Of a stretch of 64,000 nucleotides of DNA, positions 31,380 to 43,155 are shown one piece after another; the stretch's first letter is position 1; each line of letters opens with the position of its first letter. A program made the translations under genes and the position numbers. Origin of the DNA: Helichrysum umbraculigerum (Eukaryota > Streptophyta > Magnoliopsida > Asterales > Asteraceae); NCBI GenBank assembly GCA_949592205.1, contig CATIUR010000004.1, positions 91,472,337-91,536,336 of the forward strand, given 5' to 3'. The notes under the pieces are model-generated. The model was not told where the DNA came from and searched no databases. It saw nothing but the letters and a program-made list of their open reading frames with translations.

Positions 31380-33628
31380 TGTAACAACCGCCAAATTAGG
31401 GCTAGTATTAGCGCCTAATTCTTTGTTAATACATGTAATTAGTTCTGTGTTAGGCTAATTTATGTATCAGATTATATGTTGGTAAATATATACAACTTTG
31501 CGATTTGACTTAAATCGTACGCAACTAAAATAGAATGAAATTCTATTCGATTAACACGGACGTTGGTGAACAAATGTTTATAAACTAGAATAACGCAATT
31601 ATGACCGAAACGCTATCTTATAATAGTTAGTAATTATCTCGTATCGCTCGATCAAAGTTTACACTATTTAAAAACAAAAGTATTCAAACGCATTTAAACT
31701 AAATTATATTTCAAACAAATAAAGATTTAAAGAAATAATTTAAGTAAATTATTTAATAACACTCGCATTTCAAAAGGATAATTCACGTGTAAAAATAAAT
31801 AATTTAACGTAAAACGACGGAGAAAACGAACACCACCCGGAACGCGGAGCGGAGACTGAAGGTGGGGGAGCTCCACCAAAACCCCACCCACCTCCATTTT
31901 CTTCTTCATTTTCATTCTCTTCTTTCTCTCTCTTTCCTCCTTTTCTCTCTTTATTTTCTCTAACTAAAAACCTCCAAAAACCTCACAAAATCGACAAATA
32001 AACGTACAAAACGAGCTTGGATCACACCTCTCCTTTGGAAGAAAACGTTCACCACTACCCGATATACATTCCTATCTTTTCGGATTTTCAATCCGACACT
32101 TTGTAAGTTTCCGACAAATCCCGACATCTCTCGTTTTTGATCATTTTTACTAGTTTATGGTTTAAATAGGCTTATTATGTTCATATAAGGGTTGGGTAAA
32201 AGATTTGGACCCAACGGAAACCGGAAAACTCGTTTTCGACTAAATTTCCGGCCATCAGACCGCTACGTCGCACCTGGCCAGGGGCCTCTGCGACGTCGCG
32301 ACCTACGTCGCACAAAAACCTCAACGTCGCACTAGCGACGCAGCCCTTTACGTCGCATTAACTTGCGGACGTCGCACGTAGCGACGTAGACTTTAACGTC
32401 GCAAACCGAACCAACGTCGCATTAGCGACGTCGCACAAACCAGAACCTTGAAAACTCACATTTTCACTAAGTGTCGAACTTTTATAACCTCAAATCCTTA
32501 TACGATACGACCTAACAATCATAATAAAACATACTTTCCTATTACAATTACTTTAATTTGCGTATTGAATGATAAACTTTAATTATAACAAATCACCAAC
32601 GGGCCGTATACTTTGATACGAACGCGAACAAACCAACATTTAAACACAACGGGTTGTATGAACAACTTGCCTAGATGGTCTTGCGAGACATCTACTTACT
32701 TAACCTTACGTGTTTAGGCACTAGAAGGTTACGGGTTCGGAGAACCTACTTGCTTTACTACTACTTGCTATTTACCACTGCTTGACTCAGGTGAGTCTTA
32801 CAGCCCCACTTTTACTGTTTCATACTTTGGGGTGAGATACTTAGCAACTGTTTTACGCATGAACACAATGTACTGAACTGAAAACATTACTGAAAACATT
32901 ACTGATTACAAACAAACGCATGAGTTACTTTTATCCACTGAAAGCCTCCTAATCGTAAGTTGTTAGTTATGGACTTAAGCGCGATTACTAATAGATGGAT
33001 CCATTTGGGACTGACAATCCCTGTCTGGGGTGGTAGCGCCACCACGTACTAATTTACACGTAGAAACAGACATATTAGTATTTGTTACATATGAGTGTGC
33101 GGATAGCACTCACGGGGGTACGTGATATATTCACACTACACGGTTAAGCTTCAACTTATGAGCTCATGGCACTGTACTGATTTACTGAATTACTTACTTT
33201 GCTTGATAGCAATACGGGTACATACTTGTGGTTCATAACACCTACTTATTTCTAAACCTGTGAGATTCACCAACCTTTTTGGTTGACACTTTCTAGCTTT
33301 GTATCTCAGGTACACTTACGGAGTAGGATCACTCCAGGATTACTAGCTAGAGTCGCATGATTTACAAACTGCATTTAACGGAGATTCTTTGGCATTATCT
33401 TTTGTAACTATGGTGATGTAATAGAATCTCCCGCTATACGCGTGGGCTCTAGGGAATTACATTTTGTATACGAAAACCTACGGTTTTCAAACGATTATTA
33501 ATTATGAAATGTAACTATTTTACAAACGTCTCATTTAGAGGTCGTTTACTATTAATCTTGTGCTTTGTATATTGATTAGTAACACCCAATGTATGCTTCC
33601 GCAAATCGTTAAATTTGGGGGTGTTACA
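31380..33628 (+). repeat. El-8 5' LTR
   Basis: 2249 bp, ending GGGGGTGTTACA. Pairs with 39182-41524 (2343 bp). The length difference maps to the ACGTCGC array. The minus-strand 62-aa ORF at 31727-31915 is repeated in the other LTR and is not a gene. Confidence 0.96.
32264..32434. repeat. ACGTCGC motif array in El-8 5' LTR
   Basis: About ten ACGTCGC or GCGACGT motifs in 171 bp, most followed by A. Where two opposed copies overlap they give the 10-bp palindrome GCGACGTCGC. The 3' LTR version (40066-40332) is about 96 bp longer with six or seven more motifs. The ACGT core is that of plant bZIP sites. Confidence 0.75.
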
Positions 33629-33631
33629 GAT

Positions 33632-33649
33632 TGGTATCAGAGCCTAAGG
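33632..33649 (+). other. El-8 primer-binding site (tRNA-iMet type)
   Basis: TGGTATCAGAGC followed by CTAAGG, three bases after the LTR. The first twelve bases match the initiator-Met tRNA 3' end complement used by most plant Ty3/gypsy chromoviruses. Confidence 0.9.
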
Positions 33650-33955
33650 TTATAGTGAACTAGGTTGCATTTAGTGGGCCTAGACTATGACCGTTAGGCA
33701 GTATTTCCTTACTAGGCATGATTGGTTCAGGAATTACATCATACGACTTTAATTTAACATAGCCTGATCAACTATGTACAATTAAGGAAAGATGATGTAA
33801 GGTCTGAAATGGTTATGTTGAGCCGGAATACATTAGTAACTCTGATCTCGAGAGAACCGAGACTTAAACATGTTTATGCTAGACACTCAATAGGCTATAT
33901 TATATAGGAACTATATGAATATAGGCCTTAATCTTACTAACGCTTTGTCTCAGAA

Positions 33956-34441
33956 ATGGCAAATATCCCATCCAATTCATCTCGTTCTCAATCCGGGTCG
34001 CAGAACCCAAGGGTAGCAAGGAGGAACAACAGGTTGCCTCGAGCTGGCCCGTACTCTACCCACTTCACCTTACCGACCTTAGCAGCTAGGGTGAACCAAC
34101 ACGAGCAACGACTTCGCACCATGGATGTCGTGTTGCAGGAAACAAACGAAAACTGGAGACTTACATCACTTGAGCGCATCGAATAAATCTCTGAGGATCA
34201 CGAAACCACCGTTAATAATGTGGACGTTCTTTTCAACAAAGTGGTGGAGATAAGCGTGGAAACCGCTCTTTTGACACACAGACTTGATGAGTGTGAACAA
34301 CGCTCACGGGAAACGGAAGAATATACCCGTGGACTGGTACAGCGACTCGCATTAGCTGAAGACAATGCTCGACAAGCCAGCAGACTTGCAAATACTGTGG
34401 ATCGTCTCATTGAAATGATGGAACAGATTAACCTACGTTAA
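33956..34441 (+). pseudogene. El-8 extra ORF upstream of gag (coiled coil)
   Basis: Two open segments in one frame (33956-34186 and 34220-34441), separated by a single in-frame TAA at 34184-34186, together about 161 codons. The N-terminus is basic and serine-rich (MANIPSNSSRSQSGSQ). The C-terminal half is rich in heptad-like Leu/Ala/Glu/Arg (HRLDECEQRSRETEEY; LALAEDNARQASRLANTVD), suggesting a coiled coil. ATG context AAATGG is good. It lies between PBS and gag, an unusual place for an ORF in chromoviruses as I know them. Function unknown. The single stop fits recent decay. Confidence 0.6.
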
Positions 34442-34737
34442 GACTAGCTTAGTCTTTGTTTTGTAAACTATCCTGTAATCTAGTAACTATCTAAGCACTA
34501 CTCTATGATTCCAGTCGGATGTAACAATTCCCGACATCTTTTGTAACACATCCGTAGGATGTAACCTTTGAAATCGTATCATCCATCAAGTATTCCTTGC
34601 TATTTCGACTCATATTAATTGCCATAATCCTCTTTCATATTGATGTTATGTATTACCATCTTTATACATGTACATCTGAAATAAATGCAATTTTCTTACA
34701 AAATCTCATGTATCTTCATTTCTTTTATTGAAGAATC

Positions 34738-37700
34738 ATGCCGCCAAAGTCAAGACCTTACACTGATGCTCAGATCACGTCACTCATAACCCAGGCTGTT
34801 ACTGAAGCCTTGGCTCGAAATACCCCACCAAACTCCACAAGAAACAGCGATGCCGCTGAAACCTCTGCTGCTAAACCTTGTTCATACAAGGATTTTCAAA
34901 ACTGCAAACCCTTGAGCTTCAAGGGGACCGAAGGAGCCATCGGACTTATCAGATGGTTCGAAAAGATGGAATCCATTTTCCGCATCAGCAAATGTGCGGA
35001 GGACAATAAGGTCAAATTCTCCACCTGCACCCTCGAAGATGGTGCCCTCTCGTGGTGGAATTCCTATACCCAGTCCGTGGGGATTGACACCGCTTACCTA
35101 CTCCCTTGGGAGGATCTAAAGAAAATGCTCACGGATGACTATTGCCCGTCTGAACAACTTCACAAGTTGGACGAAGAGTTCTGGAACTTAAAAGTGCAAG
35201 GAACTGATATCGTTGGATACACCACCAGATTCCAACAACTCACCGTCCTTCGCCCAGCTATGGCAGGTACTGGGCCCGACAAGATTAAGAAATACATCCG
35301 TGGCCTCCCGGAACCCGTCCGGGGAAATGTCGCCTCATCAAACCAAACCACCCTTCACGGTGCCATTCGGTTGGCCCATGAACTTCTAGCTATGAACGAG
35401 GACCCAGAACCACTCACTCCATCCTCCAACAACAATAAAAGAAAACGGTCCGACAACCACAACAACCACCAAACCAAGAAACCCGAGACCATTAAAGCCT
35501 ACACCTCCAATACTGATGACAAGGGGGCGTACAAGGGAACCAAGCCCTATTGCCAAAGTGCCAACGACACCACCATGGTTCGTGTCCCTGTAGCAAGTGT
35601 AAGAGATTTGGACACTTGGCTAAGGACTGTAGATCAAACACCACTGACACCAACACCTCTGCACCAAAGACCTGTTATGGGTGCAACGGTACGGGGCATT
35701 TCAAGAAAGACTGCCCGAAGCTGAACAACAACAACAACAGGAATAACAACAATGCTCGAGGAAGAGCTTTTGTGCTGAAATCTGGGGAAGCCCGTCAAGA
35801 CCCGAATGTGGTCACGGGTACGTTTCTTCTCAACAACTTGACTGCATCTGTATTATTTGATACTGGTGCTGATAAGAGCTTTATTTCTGACGAGTTTTAT
35901 CCACTACTTGACACCACACCTATTGCCTTAGATTCTAAGTACACGGTAGAATTGGCAAACGGAAAACTTATTGAGGCCGACAGTGTGATACCTAATTGCA
36001 CTCTAAACTTAGCTAACGAGCTCTTTTCCATTGACTTGATACCTATCGAAATCGGCAGCTTTGACCTCATCGTCGGTATGGATTGGTTGTCCAAGCACCG
36101 AGCCAAAATCGTTTGCTTTGAGAAAATTGTACGCATTCCTCTCGTCACCGGTGGAACTTTGAGCATACAAGGGGAGACCGGTGGGACGAGAATAAATATC
36201 ATTTCTTGCATGAAAACCCGAAAATACTTGAGAAAAGGGTACCAGGCAATCCTCGCACACGTTATGGAGAAAAAGTCGGTGGAGAAGCGACTTGAGGATG
36301 TGCCTATTGTTCGAGACTTCCAGAAGTCTTTCCTGAAGACTTGCCTGGCCTACCGCCAACTAGACAAGTCGAATTCTCTATTGATCTTGTGCCCGGCGCA
36401 GCACCCGTGGCACGAGCACCTTACCGACTAGCCCCATCCGAACTTCAGGAGTTGTCTACTCAGTTACAGGAACTCCTGGACAAGGGATTTATTCGACCAA
36501 GTTCCTCACCTTGGGGAGCTCCGGTCCTGTTTGTTAAAAAGAAAGACGGTTCTTTCCGCATGTGCATCAACTACCGTGAACTCAACAAATTAACTGTCAA
36601 GAACCGTTACCCACTTCCTCGCATCGATGACCTGTTTGACCAACTTCAGGGGTCGAGTTTTTATTCAAAAATCGATCTACGGTCGGGTTATCACCAACTC
36701 CGAGTTCGTGACGATGACATTCCAAAAACTGCTTTCCGAACTCGCTACGGGCATTACGAATTCCAAGTGATGCCATTCGGCTTAACCAACGCACTGGCTG
36801 TATTCATGGACCTTATGAATCGGGTGTGCAAACCTTACCTTGACAAGTTTGTTATCGTCTTTATCGATGACATCTTGATTTACTCGCACACTGAACAAGA
36901 ACACGCGCAACACCTGAAAACTATCCTAGAGCTGCTCAAACACGAAGAGTTATACGCCAAATTCTCTAAGTGTGAGTTCTGGATGCAAACCGTTCAATTC
37001 CTTGGACACGTCATTGACAATCAAGGGATTCATGTTGATCCTTCAAAAATCGAGGCTATCTAATGTTGGCAAGCACCTACTACACCGACCGAGGTACGCC
37101 AATTCTTAGGACTCGCCGGATACTACAGGCGGTTCATTGAGAATTTTTCGAAAATAGCCCTACCCCTCACGGCACTGACTCAAAAAGAAAAGAAGTTCGA
37201 TTGGACTGACAAACAGGAGTCAGCTTTTCAGCTACTAAAACAGAAACTCTGCAGTGCACCTATCTTATCTTTACCCGAAGGCAACGATGACTTCGTGGTA
37301 TACTGTGATGCTTCACACCAAGGTCTTGGTTGCGTGCTGATGCAATGAGACAAGGTTATCGCTTACGCCTCTCGACAACTCAAGGTCCACGAAAAGAATT
37401 ACACAACTCATGACCTAGAGTTGGGGGCTGTTGTATTCGCTCTAAAAATCTGGAGACACTACTTATACGGTACCAAGTGTACAATCTTTACTGACCATAA
37501 AAGTCTCCAACATATCTTCGATCAAAAGGATCTCAACATGAGGCAGCGTCGATGGGTCGAGTTGCTCACCGATTACGATTGCGAAATTCGCTATCATCCA
37601 GGCAAGGCGAATGTTGTCGCCGATACCTTAAGCCGAAAGGAACGAGTGAAACCACTTCGAGTTCGAGCTCTCAGTATGACCATTCACAACGACCTCATCA

Positions 37701-39148
37701 ATCAAACTCTTGCCGCTCAACTCGAAGCACTCAAACCAGAAAACTTGATAAACGAGGCCTTGCGGGGCATGGACAAACAATTCGAAACCAAACCTAACGG
37801 GGCCAAATACTTCTCGAATCGAATCTGGTTGCCAAGTTTTGGGAACCTGCGAGACTTGGTGATGGATGAAGCTCACAAGTCTAAATACTCTATACACCCC
37901 GGTGCCGACAAAATGTATCACGGCATCAAGGAAATGTATTGGTGGCCCAACATGAAATCTGACATTGCAACCTATGTTGGCAAGTGTCTTACTTGTTCCA
38001 AAGTTAAAGCTGAACACCAGAAACCCTCCGGTTTGCTACAACAACTCGAAATACCACAATGGAAATGGGAGCAGATTACCATGGATTTCATTACTAAACT
38101 CCCGAAAACTTCTAACGGTTGCGATGCCATTTGGGTGATCGTTGACCGACTCACTAAATCTGCTCATTTCCTAGCCATCAAGGAAACTGATAAGATGGAA
38201 CGTTTAACACGGATCTACCTGAAAGAAATCGTGTCAAGACACGGCGTGCCTATCTCAATCATCTCCGACCGAGATGCTCGATTTACTTCTCGCTTCTGGC
38301 AATCGCTGCAAAAATCTCTTGGTACCCGTCTGGATATGAGTACGGCTTACCATCCTCAAACCGACGGCCAGAGCGAACGAACCATACAAACACTGGAAGA
38401 CATGCTACGAGCCTGCGTAGTTGACTTCGGTAAAAACTGGGAAAATCACTTACCATTGTGCGAGTTCTCGTACAACAACAGTTATCACACCAGCATAAAG
38501 GCTGCACCCTTCGAGGCACTGTACGGTCGTAAGTGCCGGTCACCTATCTGTTGGACTGAGGTGGGGGATACACAACTCACCGGTCCAGAAATCATACATG
38601 AAACAACTGAAAAGATTGTCGGCATACAAAACCGACTAAAAGCCGCGCGTGATCGTCAGAAAAGCTATGCTGACGTGAGACGCAAACACCTTGAGTTCCA
38701 AGTAGGGGACAAGGTACTTCTCAAAGTGGTACCGTGGAAAGGTGTCATTCGATTCGGAAAACGGGGCAAAGTAAATCCTAGATACATCGGACCATTCGAA
38801 ATCCTTGAAAAGATTGGTCCAGTGGCATACCGCCTGCAACTTCCTGCTGAGCTTAGCAGCGTTCACAACACATTCCACATTTCTAATCTGAAGAAATGTC
38901 TGTCTGACGAGACACTGATTATGCCGCTCGACGAAATTCAATTCGATGATAAACTTCATTTTGTCGAGGAACCTATGGAAATCATGGACCGCGAGGTCAA
39001 ACAACTAAAACAGAGTCGTATTCCCATCGTAAAAGTCAGGTGGAATTCTAGACGTGGTCCTGAATTCACCTGGGAACGGGAAGACCAAATGCGACAGAAA
39101 TACCCACATCTCTTCCCAAACAACGCACCGACTGTGCAATCGAACTAA
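34738..39148 (+). pseudogene. El-8 gag-pol polyprotein with chromodomain, disabled
   Basis: Gag (34738 to about 35550; LIRWFEKMESIFRISKC, TWW-like LSWWNSYTQSVG), two CCHC zinc knuckles (CSKCKRFGHLAKDC, CYGCNGTGHFKKDC, 35600-35720), protease (LFDTGADKSFIS near 35860), RT (SGYHQLRVRDDDIPKTAF; VFIDDILIYS near 36865), RNase H (YCDASHQGLGCVL), integrase (ITMDFITKLP; SDRDARF; GQSERTIQTLEDML) and chromodomain (EVKQLKQSRIPIVKVRW). Breaks: single-base frame changes near 35553 and near 36318, in-frame TAA at 37061-37063 and TGA at 37346-37348. From 37421 to the stop at 39148 the frame is intact (RNase H end, integrase, chromodomain). Confidence 0.95.
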
Positions 39149-39171
39149 TTTCGGGACGAAATTCTTTTAAC

Positions 39172-39181
39172 AAGGGGAGAA
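39172..39181 (+). other. El-8 polypurine tract
   Basis: AAGGGGAGAA immediately before the 3' LTR at 39182, 23 bases after the gag-pol stop codon. Confidence 0.88.
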
Positions 39182-41524
39182 TGTAACAACCGCCAAATTA
39201 GGGCTAGTATTAGCGCCTAATTCTTTGTTAATACATGTAATTAGTTCTGTGTTAGGCTAATTTATGTATCAGATTATATGTTGGTAAATATATACGACTT
39301 TGCGATTTGGCTTAAATCGTACGCAACTAAAATAGAATGAAATTCTATTCGATTAACACGGACGTTGGTGAACAAATGTTTATAAACTAGAATAATGCAA
39401 TTATGACCGAAACGCTATCTTATAATAGTTAGTAATTATCTCGTATCGCTTGATCAAAGTTTACACGATTTAAAAACAAAAGTATTCAAACGCATTTAAA
39501 CTAAATTATATTTCAAACAAATAAAGATTTAAAGAAATAATTTAAGTAAATTATTTAATAACACTCGCATTTCAAAAGGATAATTCACGTGTAAAAATAA
39601 ATAATTTAACGTAAAACGACGGAGAAAACGAACACCACCCGGAACGCGGAGCGGAGACTGAAGGTGGGGGAGCTCCACCAAAACCCCACCCACCTCCATT
39701 TTCTTCTTCATTTTCATTCTCTTCTTTCTCTCTCTTTCCTCCTTTTCTCTCTTTATTTTCTCTAACTAAAAACCTCCAAAAACCTCACAAAATCGACAAA
39801 TAAACGTACAAAACGAGCTTGGATCACACCTCTCCTTTGGAAGAAAACGTTCACCACTACCCGATCTACATTCCTATCTTTTCGGATTTTCAATCCGACA
39901 CTTTGTAAGTTTCCGACAAATCCCGACATCTCTCGTTTTTGATCATTTTTACTAGTTTATGGTTTAAATAGGCTTATTATGTTCATATAAGGGTTGGGTA
40001 AAAGATTTGGACCCAACGGAAACCGGAAAACTCGTTTTCGACTAAATTTCCGGCCATCAGACCGCTACGTCGCACCTGGCCAGGGGCCTCTGCGACGTCG
40101 CGACCTACGTCGCACAAAAACCTCAACGTCGCACTAGCGACGCAGCCCTTTACGTCGCATTAACTTGCGGACGTCGCACGTAGCGACGTAGACTTTAACG
40201 TCGCAAACCGAACCAACGTCGCATTAGCGACGTCGCCCCCTACGTCGCATTGATTTGCGAAGGTCGCATCATGCGACGTACCTGCCTACGTCGCACCTTA
40301 CGTCGCTTGCAACGTCGCATGCGACGTCGCACAAACCAGAACCTTGAAAACTCACATTTTCACTAAGTGTCGAACTTTTATAACCTCAAATCCTTATACG
40401 ATACGACCTAACAATCATAATAAAACATACTTTCCTATTACAATTACTTTAATTTTCGTATTGAATGATAAACTTTAATTATAACAAATCACCAACGGGC
40501 CGTATACTTTGATACGAACGCGAACAAACCAACATTTAAACACAACGGGTTGTATGAACAACTAGCCTAGATGGTCTTGCGAGACATCTACTTACTTAAC
40601 CTTACGTGTTTAGGCACTAGAAGGTTACGGGTTCGGAGAACCTACTTGCTTTACTACTACTTGCTATTTACCACTGCTTGACTCAGGTGAGTCTTACAGC
40701 CCCACTTTTACTGTTTCATACTTTGGGGTGAGATACTTAGCAACTGTTTTACGCATGAACACAATGTACTGAACTGAAAACATTACTGAAAACATTACTG
40801 ATTACAAACAAACGCATGAGTTACTTTTATCCACTGAAAGCCTCCTAATCGTAAGTTGTTAGTTATGGACTTAAGCGCGATTACTAATAGATGGATCCAT
40901 TTGGGACTGACAATCCCTGTCTGGGGTGGTAGCGCCACCACGTACTAATTTACACGTAGAAACAGACATATTAGTATTTGTTACATATGAGTGTGCGGAT
41001 AGCACTCACGGGGGTACGTGATATATTCACACTACACGGTTAAGCTTCAACTTATGAGCTCATGGCACTGTACTGATTTACTGAATTACTTACTTTGCTT
41101 GATAGCAATACGGGTACATACTTGTGGTTCATAACACCTACTTATTTCTAAACCTGTGAGATTCACCAACCTTTTTGGTTGACACTTTCTAGCTTTGTAT
41201 CTCAGGTACACTTACGGAGTAGGATCACTCCAGGATTACTAGCTAGAGTCGCATGATTTACAAACTGCATTTAACGGAGATTCTTTGGCATTATCTTTTG
41301 TAACTATGGTGATGTAATAGAATCTCCCGCTATACGCGTGAGCTCTAGGGAATTACATTTTGTATACGAAAACCTACGGTTTTCAAACGATTATTAATTA
41401 TGAAATGTAACTATTTTACAAACGTCTCATTTAGAGGTCGTTTACTATTAATCTTGTGCTTTGTATATTGATTAGTAACACCCAATGTATGCTTCCGCAA
41501 ATCGTTAAATTTGGGGGTGTTACA
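39182..41524 (+). repeat. El-8 3' LTR
   Basis: 2343 bp. Contains the long version of the ACGTCGC array at 40066-40332. Otherwise almost identical to the 5' LTR. Confidence 0.96.
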
Positions 41525-41529
41525 GTACT

Positions 41530-43117
41530 GACCTAAGGATTACATCATGGGTACCCCGGAAGTTGTCCCAAAGATACACAACAGATAAGCATGAACCTAA
41601 TCTATCTCTAATCATATGCTTCGTGTCCCTCGGATATGTTTCAATCAAGGGAACAACGACCATGTTGAGTTCATTGATCATCATACACAGAATAGTTGGC
41701 AATCCTACTTCTAGCAATTAGTCAGGTTCTAGGGAGGAGGATACAAACCACAGCATAAGTTGGACAGATAAACGGGTAGAGGTTCAGCTTATAAGTTCAC
41801 AAACAATTGTAATATATAATAACTGGGAACATTATTCCACAACGTATTGTGCCCACGACTTTCATAGCTTCCACATTCCGTACTACACACATTCGTGATG
41901 ATTCCGGCGCTATACAAATGAAAGCCGTATAACGTTACCTCCGTTGTTTCATAATGGTGTTATCCCAATTAGATATATCACCACAAACTACTCATTAATC
42001 ATGGGAAACATACAAGTAATTACTCGCAATGCATAACAATAAACATTTCTAATATTAATAAAGCACATACATCAAACAAGAACAATATGACAAATTAATA
42101 ATAGAAATGACAGAAAATACCGATATGAATTGCGAGCAGAATAACACTTGTATTTCTTCATTAATATCCAAGCATTACATAAGCTAGCCTCTACTAATTA
42201 ACTACATAATTAATCTAATCCTAATCTTCTCTCTAGTTCTCCTCTAACTCCTAAGAGAAGTGCTAGAGAGAGAAACTAGAGAGAAGAACTAACTACAAGA
42301 ACAATTCCCCTCTAACTCCTAAGAGTAGTGCTAGAGAGAGAATTCTAGAGAGAGAGAAGTTGTAAGAATGAGAGGTGTGAGGTGTGTGGAAATGAGAAAT
42401 GGAGGTGACTATTTATAGGGGAAGAAGGAAAGCCATGGTACAAGCCTTGAAGCATCAAGTACAAGCATCAAAGCAGCATACGGGGCAAGCGGACCAAGGG
42501 GGGTCAAACGGCACCCTTCAAGCACAACACCCCCCGTACACGGCACCCTAAGGGCCGTATACGGCACCTAGGGTACCGTATACGGTACCTAGGTGGGCAA
42601 GGGGGGGTTGGTGCTCCATATGCTGTATACTGATTCCTCGGTTGCTTAGTTCGTCTGTATCTTCTTCGTTTGGACTCCGTTTTGCTTGATTCTTGCGCCG
42701 TTGGATTCGTTTTTCCGTTACGCTTCTAATGACACTGAGTTTGCCAAATTTGGAAGTGTTAGACTTTTGCATGTTCCGGATGACGATCGGCAGGCTTCCA
42801 GACTGCACATCTTCTTCGTTCTTCGTCCGTTTCTTCTGATTCTTTCACCTCCGATCTTGTATTTTCCTATGGAATCATAAAATATGAATTAAGATCTAAT
42901 TACATAAGAAAATCAAGAAGGAAATATTTAAGGTGATAGTTTTGCCTCGGTTTGCGTGTTATTTGGACGTTTTAACTGATTTTTGCAGCAACGTCTATAT
43001 TTAGACTACCTTGGTGATTTTTAGTAAATAATGATAGTTTAGAAATGTTTTTACCAAATAATAGTCCAAAAAGTACGGAAATATGTACTTAAAAACATGA
43101 CTTTTTAGGTCACATCA
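41530..43117 (-). repeat. El-7 3' LTR, right (U3) segment
   Basis: Continues the LTR after El-8 (target copy GTACT at 41525-41529). Holds the conserved CGTATTGTGCCCACGACTTTC block, GA-rich leader (42245-42355), TATA box and array, and ends AGGTCACATCA at 43117. Confidence 0.92.
42410..42607 (-). promoter_or_regulatory. El-7 3' LTR promoter: palindrome array, G-run, TATA
   Basis: TATAAATA (minus) at 42410-42417. Units start at 42534 (CCGTACACGG), 42555 (CCGTATACGG) and 42576 (CCGTATACGG), 21 bp apart. The third is embedded in GGTACCGTATACGGTACC. A G7 run lies at 42601-42607. The other LTR has the same units at 50604, 50625 and 50646 but a G11 run. Confidence 0.72.
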
Positions 43118-43155
43118 AGTATCCCACACTTAGAAGTTGTTTGTCCTCAAGCAAC
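43118..43155 (-). other. El-7 polypurine tract with hairpin
   Basis: In sense GTTGCTTG-AGGA-CAAACAAC (43155 to 43136; one wobble pair), then TTCTAAGTGTGGGATACTT, abutting the LTR. Confidence 0.75.

Larger units (their letters stand above)
31380..41524 (+). mobile_element. El-8: Tekay/Del-like chromovirus (Ty3/gypsy)
   Basis: Complete copy of 10.1 kb. LTRs at 31380-33628 and 39182-41524 with TGTAAC...GTTACA ends, perfect target duplication GTACT (31375-31379, 41525-41529), tRNA-iMet-type PBS, an upstream coiled-coil ORF, gag-pol and PPT. The integrase ends with the GPFEILEKIGPVAYRLQLP stretch and a chromodomain-like tail (EFTWEREDQM) typical of the Tekay/Del branch. The LTRs are almost identical except for one array-length change, so it is among the youngest insertions here. 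Inserted in the El-7 3' LTR. Confidence 0.95.
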
